Shown: positions 34,125 to 43,470, counted from the stretch's first letter. The stretch: 64,000 nt of DNA from [Clostridium] clostridioforme AGR2157 (GCF_000424325.1 NZ_AUJR01000005.1:1-64000), one strand, 5' to 3'. The notes: generated from the letters alone by a model not told the origin. Numbers and translations are program-made.

Positions 34125-35413
34125 TGAATACTGGATTGATTGTTTTGTTTGTTGTGTTGGGAATCTGTCTGCTGATTGGATTGCCTGTGGCTTTTTCCAT
34201 CGGAATCAGCTGTATGGCACTGCTGACAGTCAATGGCTACCCGCCTCTGGACATCGTTGTCCAGCGCATGGCCAGCGGCGCCAAATCATTTAATATGATG
34301 GCAATGCCTATGTTTATCTTTGCCGGTTCCCTGATGGTATACGGCAGTACGCCCCGCCTCATGAGGTTTGCCAATATGATGCTGCGGAAAATGCCGGGCG
34401 GGCTGGGGGCCACGGCACTTGCGGCCTGCGGATTCTTCGGCGCTGTCTCAGGGTCCGGCGTGGCAAGCGCTGCGGCCATCGGCAAAATCATAGGTCCTGA
34501 AATGCTGGAGCAGAAATATCCAAGGGGGCTGACCGTGGGACTGATTGCGGCCGGAGGAACCATGGCCTGCATCATTCCGCCAAGCATCGTAATGGTGGTC
34601 TATGCGTCCTCCTCCGGGGCATCGGTGGGAGATATGTTCCTGGCCGGTTTTGTACCGGGATTTATCTGTATCATTGCCCTTATCGGACTCAATACATTTT
34701 TCGCCGTTAAAAGGGGAAACAAGGAGAGCGTTGAGAAAACGGATTATACGGCAAAGGAGAGGCTCAAGATTACAGGTGATGCCCTGCTTCCGCTTTTAAT
34801 GCCTATTTTCGTGCTGGGAGGTGTGTTTTCAGGTATCTGCACCGCGACAGAGGCATCGGTGGTGGCTGCAATCTATTCCTTCATTCTGGCAGTGTTCGTG
34901 TACCGTGAGCTGACTTTGCGGGAGTTCTATAAGGTGGCGGCGGAAAGTGTTGTCACCACAGGCGTCATCATGCTGATTATCTCGGCTGCCACGCCTTTTG
35001 GGTGGATTATGTCCATACAGAATGTGCCCACCCTGTTTGCCGGCTGGCTGCTGTCCATCACATCCAGTAAGTTTTTTATCATGGCATTCATATTCCTGCT
35101 TCTTTTGCTGCTGGGAACCTTCATGGAGACCATGTGCATCATTATTCTGGTGACGCCCATTCTTCTGCCCATTGCCCAGACCCTTGGAATGGGAGTGATC
35201 CACTATGGGGTTTCCATGCTGATGGCGCTGATGGTAGGCTCCCTGACCCCGCCCCTTTCTGTTAACCTGTTTACGTCGTGCAGGGTGTTGAATGTAAAGT
35301 ATGACGAGGCATTTCCGGATACCCTGTGGGTCATTCTGACAGTGACGGCCTGCGCCCTTCTCACCTTTGCGGTGCCGGGAATCACGGAGCTTCTGCCGGC
35401 CATCTTAAAGTAA
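34124..35413 (+). CDS. dctM: TRAP transporter large permease (DctM)
   Basis: A 429-residue integral membrane protein with about 11-12 helices and two re-entrant regions, the transport subunit of the TRAP system. Typical segments are LPVAFSIGISCMALL, GSGVASAAAIGKIIGPEM, GTMACIIPPSIVMVVYASSS, GICTATEASVVAAIYS and GSLTPPLSVNLFTSC. It overlaps dctQ by one base (TAATG). Full length. Confidence 0.95.
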   Translation: MNTGLIVLFVVLGICLLIGLPVAFSIGISCMALLTVNGYPPLDIVVQRMASGAKSFNMMAMPMFIFAGSLMVYGSTPRLMRFANMMLRKMPGGLGATALAACGFFGAVSGSGVASAAAIGKIIGPEMLEQKYPRGLTVGLIAAGGTMACIIPPSIVMVVYASSSGASVGDMFLAGFVPGFICIIALIGLNTFFAVKRGNKESVEKTDYTAKERLKITGDALLPLLMPIFVLGGVFSGICTATEASVVAAIYSFILAVFVYRELTLREFYKVAAESVVTTGVIMLIISAATPFGWIMSIQNVPTLFAGWLLSITSSKFFIMAFIFLLLLLLGTFMETMCIIILVTPILLPIAQTLGMGVIHYGVSMLMALMVGSLTPPLSVNLFTSCRVLNVKYDEAFPDTLWVILTVTACALLTFAVPGITELLPAILK

Positions 35414-35423
35414 GGAGAACCAT

Positions 35424-36089
35424 ATGGACATGGATAAAAAGGATATGCTGGAACGTGTGGTAAAGGCAGCCCGCAGGGCGTACATGAAAGGATTTGCCGC
35501 AGGCAGCGGCGGCAATGTGAGCATACGGATTCAGAGACAGGTGTACATATCTCCAAGCGGAATCTGCCTGGGGGACTTGACGGCGGAGGATATGATTATG
35601 CTGGAGGCGGATGGTTTTCCGCCGTCCATAGGTGAACCGGATGCCGGCAGCCGGCGGCCGTCCAAGGAAGCCGGGATGCATCTGGCATGCTACAGGAGCC
35701 GTCCGGACATCCTGTGCCTGTTTCATCTGCATTCCCCCTATTCCATTGCAGCTGCCTGCCGCAGACAGGGAGACAGAGGTCCGGCCATGGGGATGCCTGC
35801 CTACACTCCGGGATACGCCATGCGCGTGGGAAGGATACCCGTGGTTCCCTATTACCGTCCGGGAAGCAGGGAACTGGCTGAGGCTGTCTCCAGGGTGATT
35901 TGCAGCCGGGACAGCCTTCTGCTGGCAAATCACGGCATGGTGGCTGCGGGCAAAAGCCCGGAGGCAGCGCTGGCTCTCGCGGAGGAGATTGAGGAGAATG
36001 CCCATCTTGCCATACTTGTGGGGGACCAGGGGATTCCGCTTGACGCAGAACAGACAGAGACGCTATTTCAGACCGGAGGAAAGGTATGA
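35424..36089 (+). CDS. Class II aldolase (fuculose/ribulose-phosphate type)
   Basis: 221 residues of the class II aldolase/adducin family, zinc-dependent. Visible features: GSGGNVSIR (phosphate site), SKEAGMHLACYRSRPD with the catalytic Glu, FHLHSPYS (two zinc His) and LLANHGMV (third zinc His). Such enzymes cleave fuculose-1-P, rhamnulose-1-P or ribulonate-type phosphates, or epimerise ribulose-5-P. With the upstream importer and downstream kinase it forms a sugar-phosphate splitting route. The exact substrate is not readable. Stop overlaps the kinase start (ATGA). Confidence 0.88.
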   Translation: MDMDKKDMLERVVKAARRAYMKGFAAGSGGNVSIRIQRQVYISPSGICLGDLTAEDMIMLEADGFPPSIGEPDAGSRRPSKEAGMHLACYRSRPDILCLFHLHSPYSIAAACRRQGDRGPAMGMPAYTPGYAMRVGRIPVVPYYRPGSRELAEAVSRVICSRDSLLLANHGMVAAGKSPEAALALAEEIEENAHLAILVGDQGIPLDAEQTETLFQTGGKV

Positions 36090-37651
36090 GGGATAAGGAC
36101 CTGTTATTGGGAATAGACATAGGCACCACCGGAACAAAATGCTCGGTATATGATTTTCGCGGGAAACGGGCGGCTTCTGCCTACCGGGAATATCCCATGA
36201 TCCATCCGCGGCCCGGATGGACCGAACAGGACCCTTCCCGGTGGTGGGATGCGGTGTGCCGCAACCTGCAGACCATATTTCAAAGCCAGAACATAGATAA
36301 AAACAGGATTGCAGCGGTGGGGACCAGCAGCACCAACGCAGTGGTCCTGGTGGACCGGCAGGGGCAGCCTGTGTGCAATGCCATCAGCCTCCACGACCAG
36401 AGAAGCGGTCCCCAGGCGGAATGGCTGAAGGAAAATATCGGGGAGGAGCGGATTCGCGCTCTGGCCGCAAACCGCATTGCCAACGGCTCCTTCTGCCTAC
36501 CGGCCCTGCGGTGGCTGGTTGAGAACCGGCCGGATTTGATAAAGGGTGCGTATAAGCTGATGGTACCCTGCGGCTATGTGATTCAAACGCTCACAGGAGA
36601 GTTTACCATGAACCGGCCGCGCATGAGCCTGACCCTTATGGCGGATATCCGCACGGGCCAATGGGATACAGAGATTGCAGAACAGACAGGCCTGCCGGCC
36701 CGGCTGCTGCCAAGTCCCTGCGGTTCCGCTGAAATCGTGGGCACTGTGACGGAATGGGCGGCCTCCATGACAGGACTGGCGGCAGGAACGCCGGTTACAG
36801 GCGGCACCATTGACACGGTAGCGGCCACCATAGGGGCAGGCGCCGTGGCGGAGGGGGATTTCGCCCTGACCATAGGAAGCAGCGGAAGGCTGTGCAGCAT
36901 TGCGGGACAGCCTATGGAGGACCCAAGGCTGCTGAACATATGCGGGGCTTATGACGGACAGTATATCATTGTCCAGTCCACCAACAATGCCTGCGTGTCT
37001 CTGCGCTGGTTCAGGGACACATTCGGAGGGGAGGCTGCAAGGGAAGCCCAGGCAGCCGGGTGCGGTATATACCCATATCTGGACCGCCTGGCGGCCGCTG
37101 CCCCGGCAGGGGCGGGAGGCCTTATATGGCTTCCCTATCTGGCCGGGGAGCAGAGCCCTGTCTGGGATACACAGGCCAGGGGCGTGTTCTATGGGGCAGG
37201 GCTGGAGACGGATTACCCATCATTCATAAGGGCTGTCCTGGAGGGCGTGGCATTTTCACAGCGCCACTGTCTGGAGGTGGTCCTGGACCAGGCTGCCAGG
37301 CCGGATATCATACCCCTTGGAGGCGGCGCGGCCAACAGCCCTCTGTGGTGCCGGATATTTGCCGATGTGCTGGGGCTGCCTGTGGCCCGGCTCCGGTCTA
37401 ATGAGACAGAGACCCTGGGCGATATCATCATCGCTGCCCAGGCAATGGGAATCCATGAGATTGCGCCGGACTTTGGAAAGGTGCTGGCAGCGGACGGTGA
37501 GGTGTTTTGGCCCGATGATGTCCGGGCTTCTGTATATGACAGACAGTACCGGGTTTACCGGGAACTGTACCAGGCTTTAAAGCCTGTATTTGCGGGAGGG
37601 GGAGAGCAATTAAATTATGTTATCAGGCAGCCACGCCCGACGTGGCCATAG
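36086..37651 (+). CDS. FGGY-family carbohydrate kinase
   Basis: A 521-residue sugar kinase of the xylulokinase/gluconokinase branch. The ATP site starts LLGIDIGTTGTKCSVYDFRG; the sugar region has SLHDQRSGPQ; FGGY-C signatures are TIGSSGRLCS and PLGGGAANSPLWCRIFADVL. It probably phosphorylates the imported sugar for the aldolase. The last 15 or so residues (after LKPVF) run into a region of transketolase debris, so the natural C-terminus may have been altered by the deletion there. ATG 36086 follows GGAGGAAAGG. Confidence 0.9.
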   Translation: MRDKDLLLGIDIGTTGTKCSVYDFRGKRAASAYREYPMIHPRPGWTEQDPSRWWDAVCRNLQTIFQSQNIDKNRIAAVGTSSTNAVVLVDRQGQPVCNAISLHDQRSGPQAEWLKENIGEERIRALAANRIANGSFCLPALRWLVENRPDLIKGAYKLMVPCGYVIQTLTGEFTMNRPRMSLTLMADIRTGQWDTEIAEQTGLPARLLPSPCGSAEIVGTVTEWAASMTGLAAGTPVTGGTIDTVAATIGAGAVAEGDFALTIGSSGRLCSIAGQPMEDPRLLNICGAYDGQYIIVQSTNNACVSLRWFRDTFGGEAAREAQAAGCGIYPYLDRLAAAAPAGAGGLIWLPYLAGEQSPVWDTQARGVFYGAGLETDYPSFIRAVLEGVAFSQRHCLEVVLDQAARPDIIPLGGGAANSPLWCRIFADVLGLPVARLRSNETETLGDIIIAAQAMGIHEIAPDFGKVLAADGEVFWPDDVRASVYDRQYRVYRELYQALKPVFAGGGEQLNYVIRQPRPTWP

Positions 37652-38018
37652 CGGATTCAGTGGGGCCTGGGATTATCCGCAAGGCTGGGAATGGCGCTGG
37701 GAGCCAGGCTTAAGGGTGGAATGCGCGGAACAGACAGGAGCCATCGTGACGGTGGAGGAACACAGCATATACGGCGGCCTGGGCAGCGCGGTGGCGGAGG
37801 TGCTGGCAGAGCACTGTCCGGTTCTCATGGAACGGATGGGCGCAGTGGATTTTGCGGAGTCCGGAGATTACGGACAGCTGATGGAAAAGTACGGATATGG
37901 ACCGGAATCCATTGCGCGAAGATGTAGGGCCGTGATGAGGCGTAAGCAGGACAATGAGACGCGCAGACTGCTTAAAAGTATGGCAGGTACGCCTCAGAAC
38001 GTGGTAAATAAACCATGA
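37620..38018 (+). pseudogene. Transketolase remnant, N- and C-terminal pieces fused by deletion
   Basis: One frame near 37664-37725 reads GLGLSARLGMALGARLKGG, the thiamine-diphosphate region of transketolase N-subunits. Another, from about 37713, reads RVECAEQTGAIVTVEEHSIY, then GGLGSAVAEVLAEHCPVLME and FAESGDYGQLMEKYGYGP, the C-terminal domain of the C-subunit. The several hundred residues between are missing and the frames differ. A complete transketolase gene pair probably once closed the TRAP-aldolase-kinase operon, supplying pentose-phosphate chemistry. A 133-residue ORF (37617-38018) could still be translated but would not be an enzyme. Confidence 0.75.
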
Positions 38019-38045
38019 AAAAGGACATGTAAATAGAGACGCAGG

Positions 38046-38103
38046 CAGCCGGAAAGCTGCCGTCATACCGGATATGGGTGTGGCGGCGGCTTTCCGGCTT
38101 TTT
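38046..38103 (+). terminator. Terminator of the TRAP operon
   Basis: GCCGGAAAGCTGCCG pairs with CGGCGGCTTTCCGGC (one G-T pair) around a 22-nt loop, followed by TTTTTG. Confidence 0.85.
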
Positions 38104-38142
38104 GCGGACAAAAACACCATATTTAGTATGGGACTCGAATTC

Positions 38143-38208
38143 TGTCGATAAATATTGTACTTGTAATCGGTTATTTCGACAACATCCGCGCTTTGAAACC
38201 GCTATAAT
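38143..38208 (+). promoter_or_regulatory. Spo0A-type promoter of spoIIGA-sigE
   Basis: An exact inverse 0A box TTCGACA (38175-38181) covers the -35 position, and a near match TGTCGAT lies at 38143-38149. A -10 TATAAT is at 38203-38208, giving 21-22 bp between TTCGAC and the -10. The B. subtilis spoIIG promoter has the same unusual 22-bp spacing with Spo0A bound over the -35. Confidence 0.8.
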
Positions 38209-38248
38209 GGCTTTCAGAAAGTTTGCCAGGGAGGTGAGGCCGGACTGA

Positions 38249-39085
38249 GTGGTTTATACAGTATACATAGATGTGGTATTCGCGGTCAATACCATTATGG
38301 ACATGATGGTTCTGACCATCTTAAACAGGGTTTTATCATACAGGACCACAAAGCGGCGTATTCTGGCCGGAGCTGTCATCGGCGGTATATGGTCCTGTGT
38401 GGTGAGCCTGGTCCCCGGTCTTCCGGCCGCAGTGGAGATATTGGGAACGTATGTGGCGGTGAGCAGCCTGATGGCTGTAGCCGCTTATCATCTGAAGAGC
38501 CCTAAAGAGGTAATTAAATCCGTGGCAGGTATTTACCTTGTATCCGTGGTTCTGGGAGGTGTGATGCTGGTGCTCTATGAGCACACCAGGGCAGGGTATT
38601 ACGCATGGCTTTTGGCGGAGTCAGGACATGGAAGAGGGATTCCTGTCATGGTCTGGATTTTAATGATTGCAGGGGCAGCCGCAGCCTGCTATGGATTTTC
38701 AGGGGGAATAAAGGAATTAATCCGTACCATGGCCCACAGGAAGGATTTATGCAGGGTTACCATGATTTACGGCGAAAAGAAGGAGACAGTCACAGGGCTT
38801 ATTGACACGGGCAACCGGCTGAGGGAGCCTGTGAGCAGCCAGCCGGTCCATGTGGCGGCAGCCGGTCTCATGAAGCAGCTGTGTCCGTCGGTAAAGGGTG
38901 TGGTCTATGTGCCGTACCAGTCCGTGGGAACCAGCCGCGGAATTCTGCCGGCCGTGTTCATTGACCGGATGGAGATAGAGCAGGAGGGCGGCAGGTACAG
39001 CCTTGAGAAGCCACTCATTGCCATTACGAAGCAGGAGCTTTCTCCCTCAGGGGAGTATCAAATCCTGATACAGAAAAGCGACTAA
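38249..39085 (+). CDS. spoIIGA: Sigma-E processing peptidase SpoIIGA
   Basis: A 278-residue membrane-embedded aspartic protease that cleaves the pro-sequence of sigma-E in the mother cell. Five predicted helices fill the first 150 residues (starting VYTVYIDVVFAVNTIMDMMV); the soluble domain carries the catalytic Asp in GLIDTGNRLREP (about residue 186). GTG 38249 is the start, with GGGAGGTGAGG upstream. Its substrate gene sigE follows after 39 bp, as in other spore formers. Confidence 0.93.
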   Translation: MVYTVYIDVVFAVNTIMDMMVLTILNRVLSYRTTKRRILAGAVIGGIWSCVVSLVPGLPAAVEILGTYVAVSSLMAVAAYHLKSPKEVIKSVAGIYLVSVVLGGVMLVLYEHTRAGYYAWLLAESGHGRGIPVMVWILMIAGAAAACYGFSGGIKELIRTMAHRKDLCRVTMIYGEKKETVTGLIDTGNRLREPVSSQPVHVAAAGLMKQLCPSVKGVVYVPYQSVGTSRGILPAVFIDRMEIEQEGGRYSLEKPLIAITKQELSPSGEYQILIQKSD

Positions 39086-39124
39086 GGAACTTGAATAACA
39101 CACAACGTACAGGAGGACATTTCC

Positions 39125-39865
39125 ATGATTATAAAAGTATCCATACCAAACCGTTTCCAGTTAAAGACCATCCCCAGCTTCAGGACCGTACTGATGCCTA
39201 AGCAGGGGGAGGTACATTATATAGGAGGCGCTGATATACTGCCTGCCCCTCTGGAAGCGGAGGAGGAGAGCCGGATGATTAGTCTTTTGGGAGGCGAGGA
39301 CGACAAGGAGGCCAGGGCTGCCCTGATTGAGCACAACCTGAGACTGGTAGTCTACATAGCGAAGAAATTCGACAACACCAGCGTGGGGGTGGAGGATTTA
39401 ATTTCCATCGGCACCATCGGTCTCATCAAAGCCATCAATACCTTTAAGCCGGATAAGAACATCAAGCTGGCAACCTATGCTTCCAGATGCATTGAGAATG
39501 AGATTCTCATGTATCTCAGGCGGAATAATAAGACACGTCTGGAAGTGTCCATAGATGAGCCTCTGAATGTGGATTGGGATGGAAATGAACTCCTGCTGTC
39601 GGATATTCTTGGAACGGATGAGGATGTGATTTACCACGATATCGAGGATGAGATAGAAAAAAGCCTGCTCAACAACGCCATCAGCCGCCTAAATCCCAGG
39701 GAACGCAAAATCGTGGAGCTGCGGTACGGCCTTACAAACGAGGACGGGGAGGAAATGACCCAGAAGGAAGTGGCCGACCTGCTGGGAATCTCCCAGTCCT
39801 ATATATCCAGACTGGAGAAGAAAATCATGAAACGGCTTAAAAAAGAAATCGTCAGATTTGAATAA
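39125..39865 (+). CDS. sigE: Mother-cell sigma factor sigma-E
   Basis: A 246-residue sigma-70 family factor made as an inactive precursor. About 30 N-terminal residues are the pro-sequence removed by SpoIIGA. Region 2 shows [20 protein letters not shown] and [18 protein letters not shown], and region 4 ends [34 protein letters not shown] precedes ATG 39125. A weak hairpin with a T-run follows the gene. Confidence 0.96.
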   Translation: MIIKVSIPNRFQLKTIPSFRTVLMPKQGEVHYIGGADILPAPLEAEEESRMISLLGGEDDKEARAALIEHNLRLVVYIAKKFDNTSVGVEDLISIGTIGLIKAINTFKPDKNIKLATYASRCIENEILMYLRRNNKTRLEVSIDEPLNVDWDGNELLLSDILGTDEDVIYHDIEDEIEKSLLNNAISRLNPRERKIVELRYGLTNEDGEEMTQKEVADLLGISQSYISRLEKKIMKRLKKEIVRFE

Positions 39866-39872
39866 GCATGGA

Positions 39873-39900
39873 AAGTCAGCGCAAAGAGCTGGCTTTTTTG
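39873..39900 (+). terminator. Probable terminator of sigE
   Basis: AGTCAGC pairs with GCTGGCT (one G-T pair), followed by six Ts. Confidence 0.6.
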
Positions 39901-39972
39901 CTGTCGGAAGGCTTGCCTAACCGGAGGTACTGGGTCAATGACCAGGGAGTGTGGGAGCCGTATCACAGGTAA

Positions 39973-40030
39973 AGAAACGCCCGAAAAAGGCCGCATCCAC
40001 AGGCTGGATGTCCCTTTCCGGGCGTTGTTT
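39973..40030 (-). terminator. Terminator of the NYN gene
   Basis: On the minus strand AACGCCCGGAAAGGG pairs with CCTTTTTCGGGCGTT, then TTCTTT follows. Confidence 0.7.
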
Positions 40031-40033
40031 GTG

Positions 40034-40972
40034 TTATTTGAGCTGAACCATGTTATCCTTGATGCGGAATGTACCGAAGCTGCGGATAAAGCTGGAGATG
40101 CGGCTGAAACCATACTGCTTCACATCAAAGGAAGGGTATGTCTTTTTCAGCTCATCGTGTATGATGCTCAGATTATCCACATGACCGTTATATCCCTTGA
40201 TGATGCGGATGATTTCCTTTTCAATCTCAGTCTTGGAGATGCTGGCGCTCTTTTCCTGGACAAAATAACCGCCGTGGAGCTTGACCACCTGGAAGTCGTT
40301 GTTGTTCAGGCTCTCCAAAAAGGTGGAGAGTTTGGAGTAGCCGTAGTTCCTGACATCAAAGTCTGAAAAGCGCTTCGTAAGGAAGTTTCCCACCTTTGCA
40401 AGGATGATGGGCTGGTTCTGGCTGTTATTTTCAATGAGGAGCTTAGTGATGGCTTTCTGGATTTCATCGATGTTGGTAATGGTCTTCTGATTCTCGATGA
40501 CCGATGTCTCCGGCGTATCGTCAGAGGATATGATTTCCAGCAATTTAAACGTATCGCAGGCTGCGCGGAAGGGTTTTGGGGTCTTCTGCTCCCCGATTCC
40601 CATGACAAACATCCCCGCCTCCCTCAGGCGCTGGGCCAGCTTGGTAAAGTCCGAATCGCTGGATACCAGGCAGAACCCATCTACATTACCGGAGTAGAGG
40701 ATGTCCATTGCATCGATAATCATGGCCGAATCGGTGGCGTTCTTTCCTGTGGTGTAGCTGTACTGCTGGATGGGATTTACGGACCAGTCCAGAAGCACAT
40801 TTTTCCAGCTGCGCTTTTCGTTATCTGTCCAGTCGCCGTAAATACGTTTGTAGGTGGCGATTCCCACATCCGACACTTCGTCCAAAATGTACTTGATATA
40901 CTTGGGGGAGACATTGTCTGCATCAATCAATACTGCAAATCTGCGTTCATTTTGTTCCATAGATATGTTCAC
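40034..40972 (-). CDS. NYN-domain nuclease-like protein with OST-HTH repeats
   Basis: 312 residues (or 308 from ATG 40960). The N-terminal NYN (PIN-like, LabA/limkain) domain shows LIDADNVSPKY, DSAMIIDAMDIL and VSSDSDFTKLA, whose aspartates would bind metal for RNA cleavage. Two OST-HTH/LOTUS modules follow: one near 165-235 (TKLLIENNSQNQPIILAKVG) and one near 245-312. Such proteins are thought to act on RNA. It stands on the minus strand between sigE and sigG. No substrate is known for this type in Clostridia. Confidence 0.9.
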   Translation of the reverse strand: MNISMEQNERRFAVLIDADNVSPKYIKYILDEVSDVGIATYKRIYGDWTDNEKRSWKNVLLDWSVNPIQQYSYTTGKNATDSAMIIDAMDILYSGNVDGFCLVSSDSDFTKLAQRLREAGMFVMGIGEQKTPKPFRAACDTFKLLEIISSDDTPETSVIENQKTITNIDEIQKAITKLLIENNSQNQPIILAKVGNFLTKRFSDFDVRNYGYSKLSTFLESLNNNDFQVVKLHGGYFVQEKSASISKTEIEKEIIRIIKGYNGHVDNLSIIHDELKKTYPSFDVKQYGFSRISSFIRSFGTFRIKDNMVQLK

Positions 40973-41044
40973 TTTCTGTTGGCATATGTTTCAAACAAGC
41001 ACTAACATGAATAGTTTAACACATCTGCTGAAAGGCTTCAAGAG

Positions 41045-41821
41045 TCAGCTTAAATAGGACTTCATACTTTTCAGCGCATTTTTTTCAAGGCGGCTTACCT
41101 GGGCTTGACTGATATGGATTTCCTGGGCAACCTCGGTCTGGGTTTTTCCCTCAAAGAAACGCATGTCGATGATATGGCGCTCCCGCTCCGGCAGCCGTTT
41201 CATGGCCTCCACCAGAGATAAATCCTCCACCCAGTTTTCCTCCAGATTCTTTTTGTCACTGATTTGGTCCATCACAAAAAGAGGGTCACCGCCGTCCGTA
41301 TAAACCGGCTCATACAGGCTGACAGGGGTCTGTATGGCGTCCAGCGCATAGGTGATGTCTTCCTTTGAAACACCTATTTCCTGTGCGATTTCCATGAGGG
41401 TGGGTTCCTTGGAATTGGTTTTGGTAAGCTGCTCCCTGGCATAGAGGGCCTTATAGGCAGTATCCCTCAGGGAACGGCTGACCCGGATGGAATTATTGTC
41501 CCTCAGATATCTGCGCACTTCTCCCAGTATCATAGGCACTGCATAAGTGGAAAATTTGACATTCTGCGTGATGTCAAAATTGTCGATGGCCTTGATTAGG
41601 CCGATGCATCCAATCTGGAACAGGTCGTCGATGTTTTCCTGGCTGTTTGAAAAGCGCTGGATTACGCTGAGTACCAGGCGCAGGTTCCCTTTGATGTACT
41701 GCTCCCTGGCCTCCATGTCCCCGTCCAGTATTCTTTGAAACAGTTCCTCCTTCTCTTCATTGCTCAGTAAAGGCAGTTTGGCGGTATTGACTCCGCATAT
41801 CTCAACTTTGTAGCCCGACAT
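41045..41821 (-). CDS. sigG: Forespore sigma factor sigma-G
   Basis: A 258-residue sigma-70 factor. The start YKVEICGVNTAKLPLLSNEE is highly characteristic of sigma-G, followed by region 2 (NIDDLFQIGCIGLIKAIDNF) and region 4 (GKTQTEVAQEIHISQAQVSR). It drives late forespore genes. ATG 41821 follows CGGAGGTAAGG. Unlike many Clostridia, where sigG directly follows sigE in the same direction, it is here inverted and separated by the NYN gene. Confidence 0.95.
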   Translation of the reverse strand: MSGYKVEICGVNTAKLPLLSNEEKEELFQRILDGDMEAREQYIKGNLRLVLSVIQRFSNSQENIDDLFQIGCIGLIKAIDNFDITQNVKFSTYAVPMILGEVRRYLRDNNSIRVSRSLRDTAYKALYAREQLTKTNSKEPTLMEIAQEIGVSKEDITYALDAIQTPVSLYEPVYTDGGDPLFVMDQISDKKNLEENWVEDLSLVEAMKRLPERERHIIDMRFFEGKTQTEVAQEIHISQAQVSRLEKNALKSMKSYLS

Positions 41822-42151
41822 AATCCTTACCTCCGTTATAATGCCATACGCCCTGAAATGAAAAATACAGGGCTGTACTGGATGAATCTGCTATAACGAA
41901 ATGATGTACGGATTCCAGATGTTTTATACGGTCTGTGGGGATAAAAAGATTTCCATTTTTTTCTGGTTTGTGTGGAACGGCCAAAGAATTTATACCTGCA
42001 TATATACTTCAGAACAATAGATAGTAGATAAAATATGTTAATGGAAGAAGACAGCAGAATTCTAACAATTGTAACAGAATTGCGTAAGGACGCTATAGGA
42101 CAGCGTCCTTTTCTGTTTATGGTCATAATTTCCCATGCGGGCCATATGAAG
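41822..42151. other. Gene-free stretch upstream of sigG, with a hairpin
   Basis: No gene seen. AAGGACGCT and AGCGTCCTT (42087-42095, 42102-42110) form a stem followed on the plus strand by TTCTGTTT, resembling a terminator without an obvious plus-strand gene. I could not fix the sigG promoter. Confidence 0.5.
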
Positions 42152-42298
42152 TCATCTATCCACGGTCACAAGGGTCCACCGGTCATTCTGCTGCATGATG
42201 AAACATGGTTTTTTCACTCGGTATCTGTAATAGGCTTCCGCCAGGGTCTGGAATAGCCTGTATTTCATCATGGTGGTACAGATTGGATAGATCGTCAT
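42152..42298 (-). CDS. 48-residue orphan protein
   Basis: On the minus strand ATG 42298 is preceded by AAAGGAG about 11 bases upstream, and the frame ends TGA at 42152. The protein is compact and aromatic/basic (YPICTTMMKYRLFQTLAEAY, then RVKKPCFIMQQNDRWTLVTV), with two cysteines and no membrane helix. TATAAT lies about 30 bp upstream (42327-42332). No family recognised; moderate support as a real gene because of ribosome site and composition. Confidence 0.5.
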   Translation of the reverse strand: MTIYPICTTMMKYRLFQTLAEAYYRYRVKKPCFIMQQNDRWTLVTVDR

Positions 42299-42411
42299 AT
42301 ATGTAAATGCTCCTTTCAGGGGTGATATTATATTTTATTCGGCATGTCCTGAAATATGACTGGTGATTTGGGGGTATGGTGCGTATCCTCGTATTTACGC
42401 CGGACGGAACA

Positions 42412-43470
42412 CTACCTGCCTTCTCCAGGTATGCGAAATGAGATGCAGGTGCCCATTCCCTTCTTGCTGAGTATCTTAAGTCCGGCTCCTTCCCCGCAGC
42501 GCATGATTAGGCGGCTGTTTACATTGGTAAGCCCGATATTCTCGCTGCCCGGATTGGCTATCTTTTCATACAATTTTTTTATATCTGTTTTTTCCATTCC
42601 CACTCCCGAGTCAATGACGGAAAAAATCAGCTGTCCGCTCCTTCTCACAATGCGCAGCTTGATGAAGCCTGATCCGTCCAGGGGCTTAATGCCGTGGTAC
42701 AGGCTGTTTTCAATCAGGGGCTGGAGAATCAGGCGCATGATGGGGACGCTCTCCAGCTCCTTTTCGTATTCATAGTAGAGGATATACTTATCCTCATAGC
42801 GGTACCGCTGAATGCTGTCATATTTTTTCAGATAATCGATTTCATCCTTTAAGGTCACCATGGAGTTGGGATTCTGGAGGGAATATTTAAGGATATCGGA
42901 CAGTGCCTCAATCATCTGGTTTACCGCAGTGGGCTTATGGGTATATTCCATGGCTTTGAAATCCAGGGTCTGCAGGGTATTGAACAGAAAATGGGGATTA
43001 ATCTGCAGCTGCAGGGCCGTCATCTCAGCCAGCTTCTGTTCCTGCTCCTTCAGGGCGAGCTGGCTGCGCAGGAAGGTCTGGTTCAGAAAGAGCTGGACGA
43101 TGTTATTGAGGATTATATCGTATTCATCCTTGATGAACGCGGGCTTTTCCGGGTTAAATACGCCCCGCTCCGCATCCGAGAACACCTCCACAAAATAATC
43201 AATCTGCTGAAAATTCTTTTTGGTGATGTTATAGGCAATCCACAGGGAGGTGGAAATCACTGCGGCCAGGACCATTAGAAACTGCAGGAGCAGGGTGTAA
43301 AGGGCCTGATAGTAGTTGGAGTGGCTGATGCAGGCTGCGATATAAGTCCCGCAGTCAGCCGGGATGATTCTCACATAGTATTTTCCGCGGCTTAAGTCCA
43401 CCCACCCGCGGCAGGCGTCGTCCGGCGACTGCTCCAGACGGCTGACCAGCAGATCCTTGTCGGCCCGCAC
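42412..43470 (-). pseudogene. YesM-type sensor histidine kinase, 5' end lost
   Basis: The C-terminal two thirds are intact: a segment of the extracellular sensor (GKYYVRIIPADCG), one helix (LYTLLLQFLMVLAAVISTSL), a HAMP-like region, His_kinase (ALQLQINPHFLFNTLQTLDF, with the phospho-His) and HATPase (LQPLIENSLYHGIKP, DSGVGMEK, GLTNVNSRL). The first helix and most of the sensor domain are missing. Upstream sequence is the antisense of a GH43 gene, so an ATG at 43554 would give an artefactual N-terminus. No response regulator gene adjoins it. The kinase could still be made but would lack its signal domain. Confidence 0.75.

Noticed and set aside
41822-41860. CATTATA before sigG as a sigma-F/G -10 element
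   Set aside because: It lies so close to the ribosome site that the transcript would start inside it, and no -35 partner sits at 17-18 bp.
42087-42117. Plus-strand terminator-like hairpin
   Set aside because: The stem is good, but there is no plus-strand gene for it to end and the T-run is interrupted, so it was not listed as a terminator.
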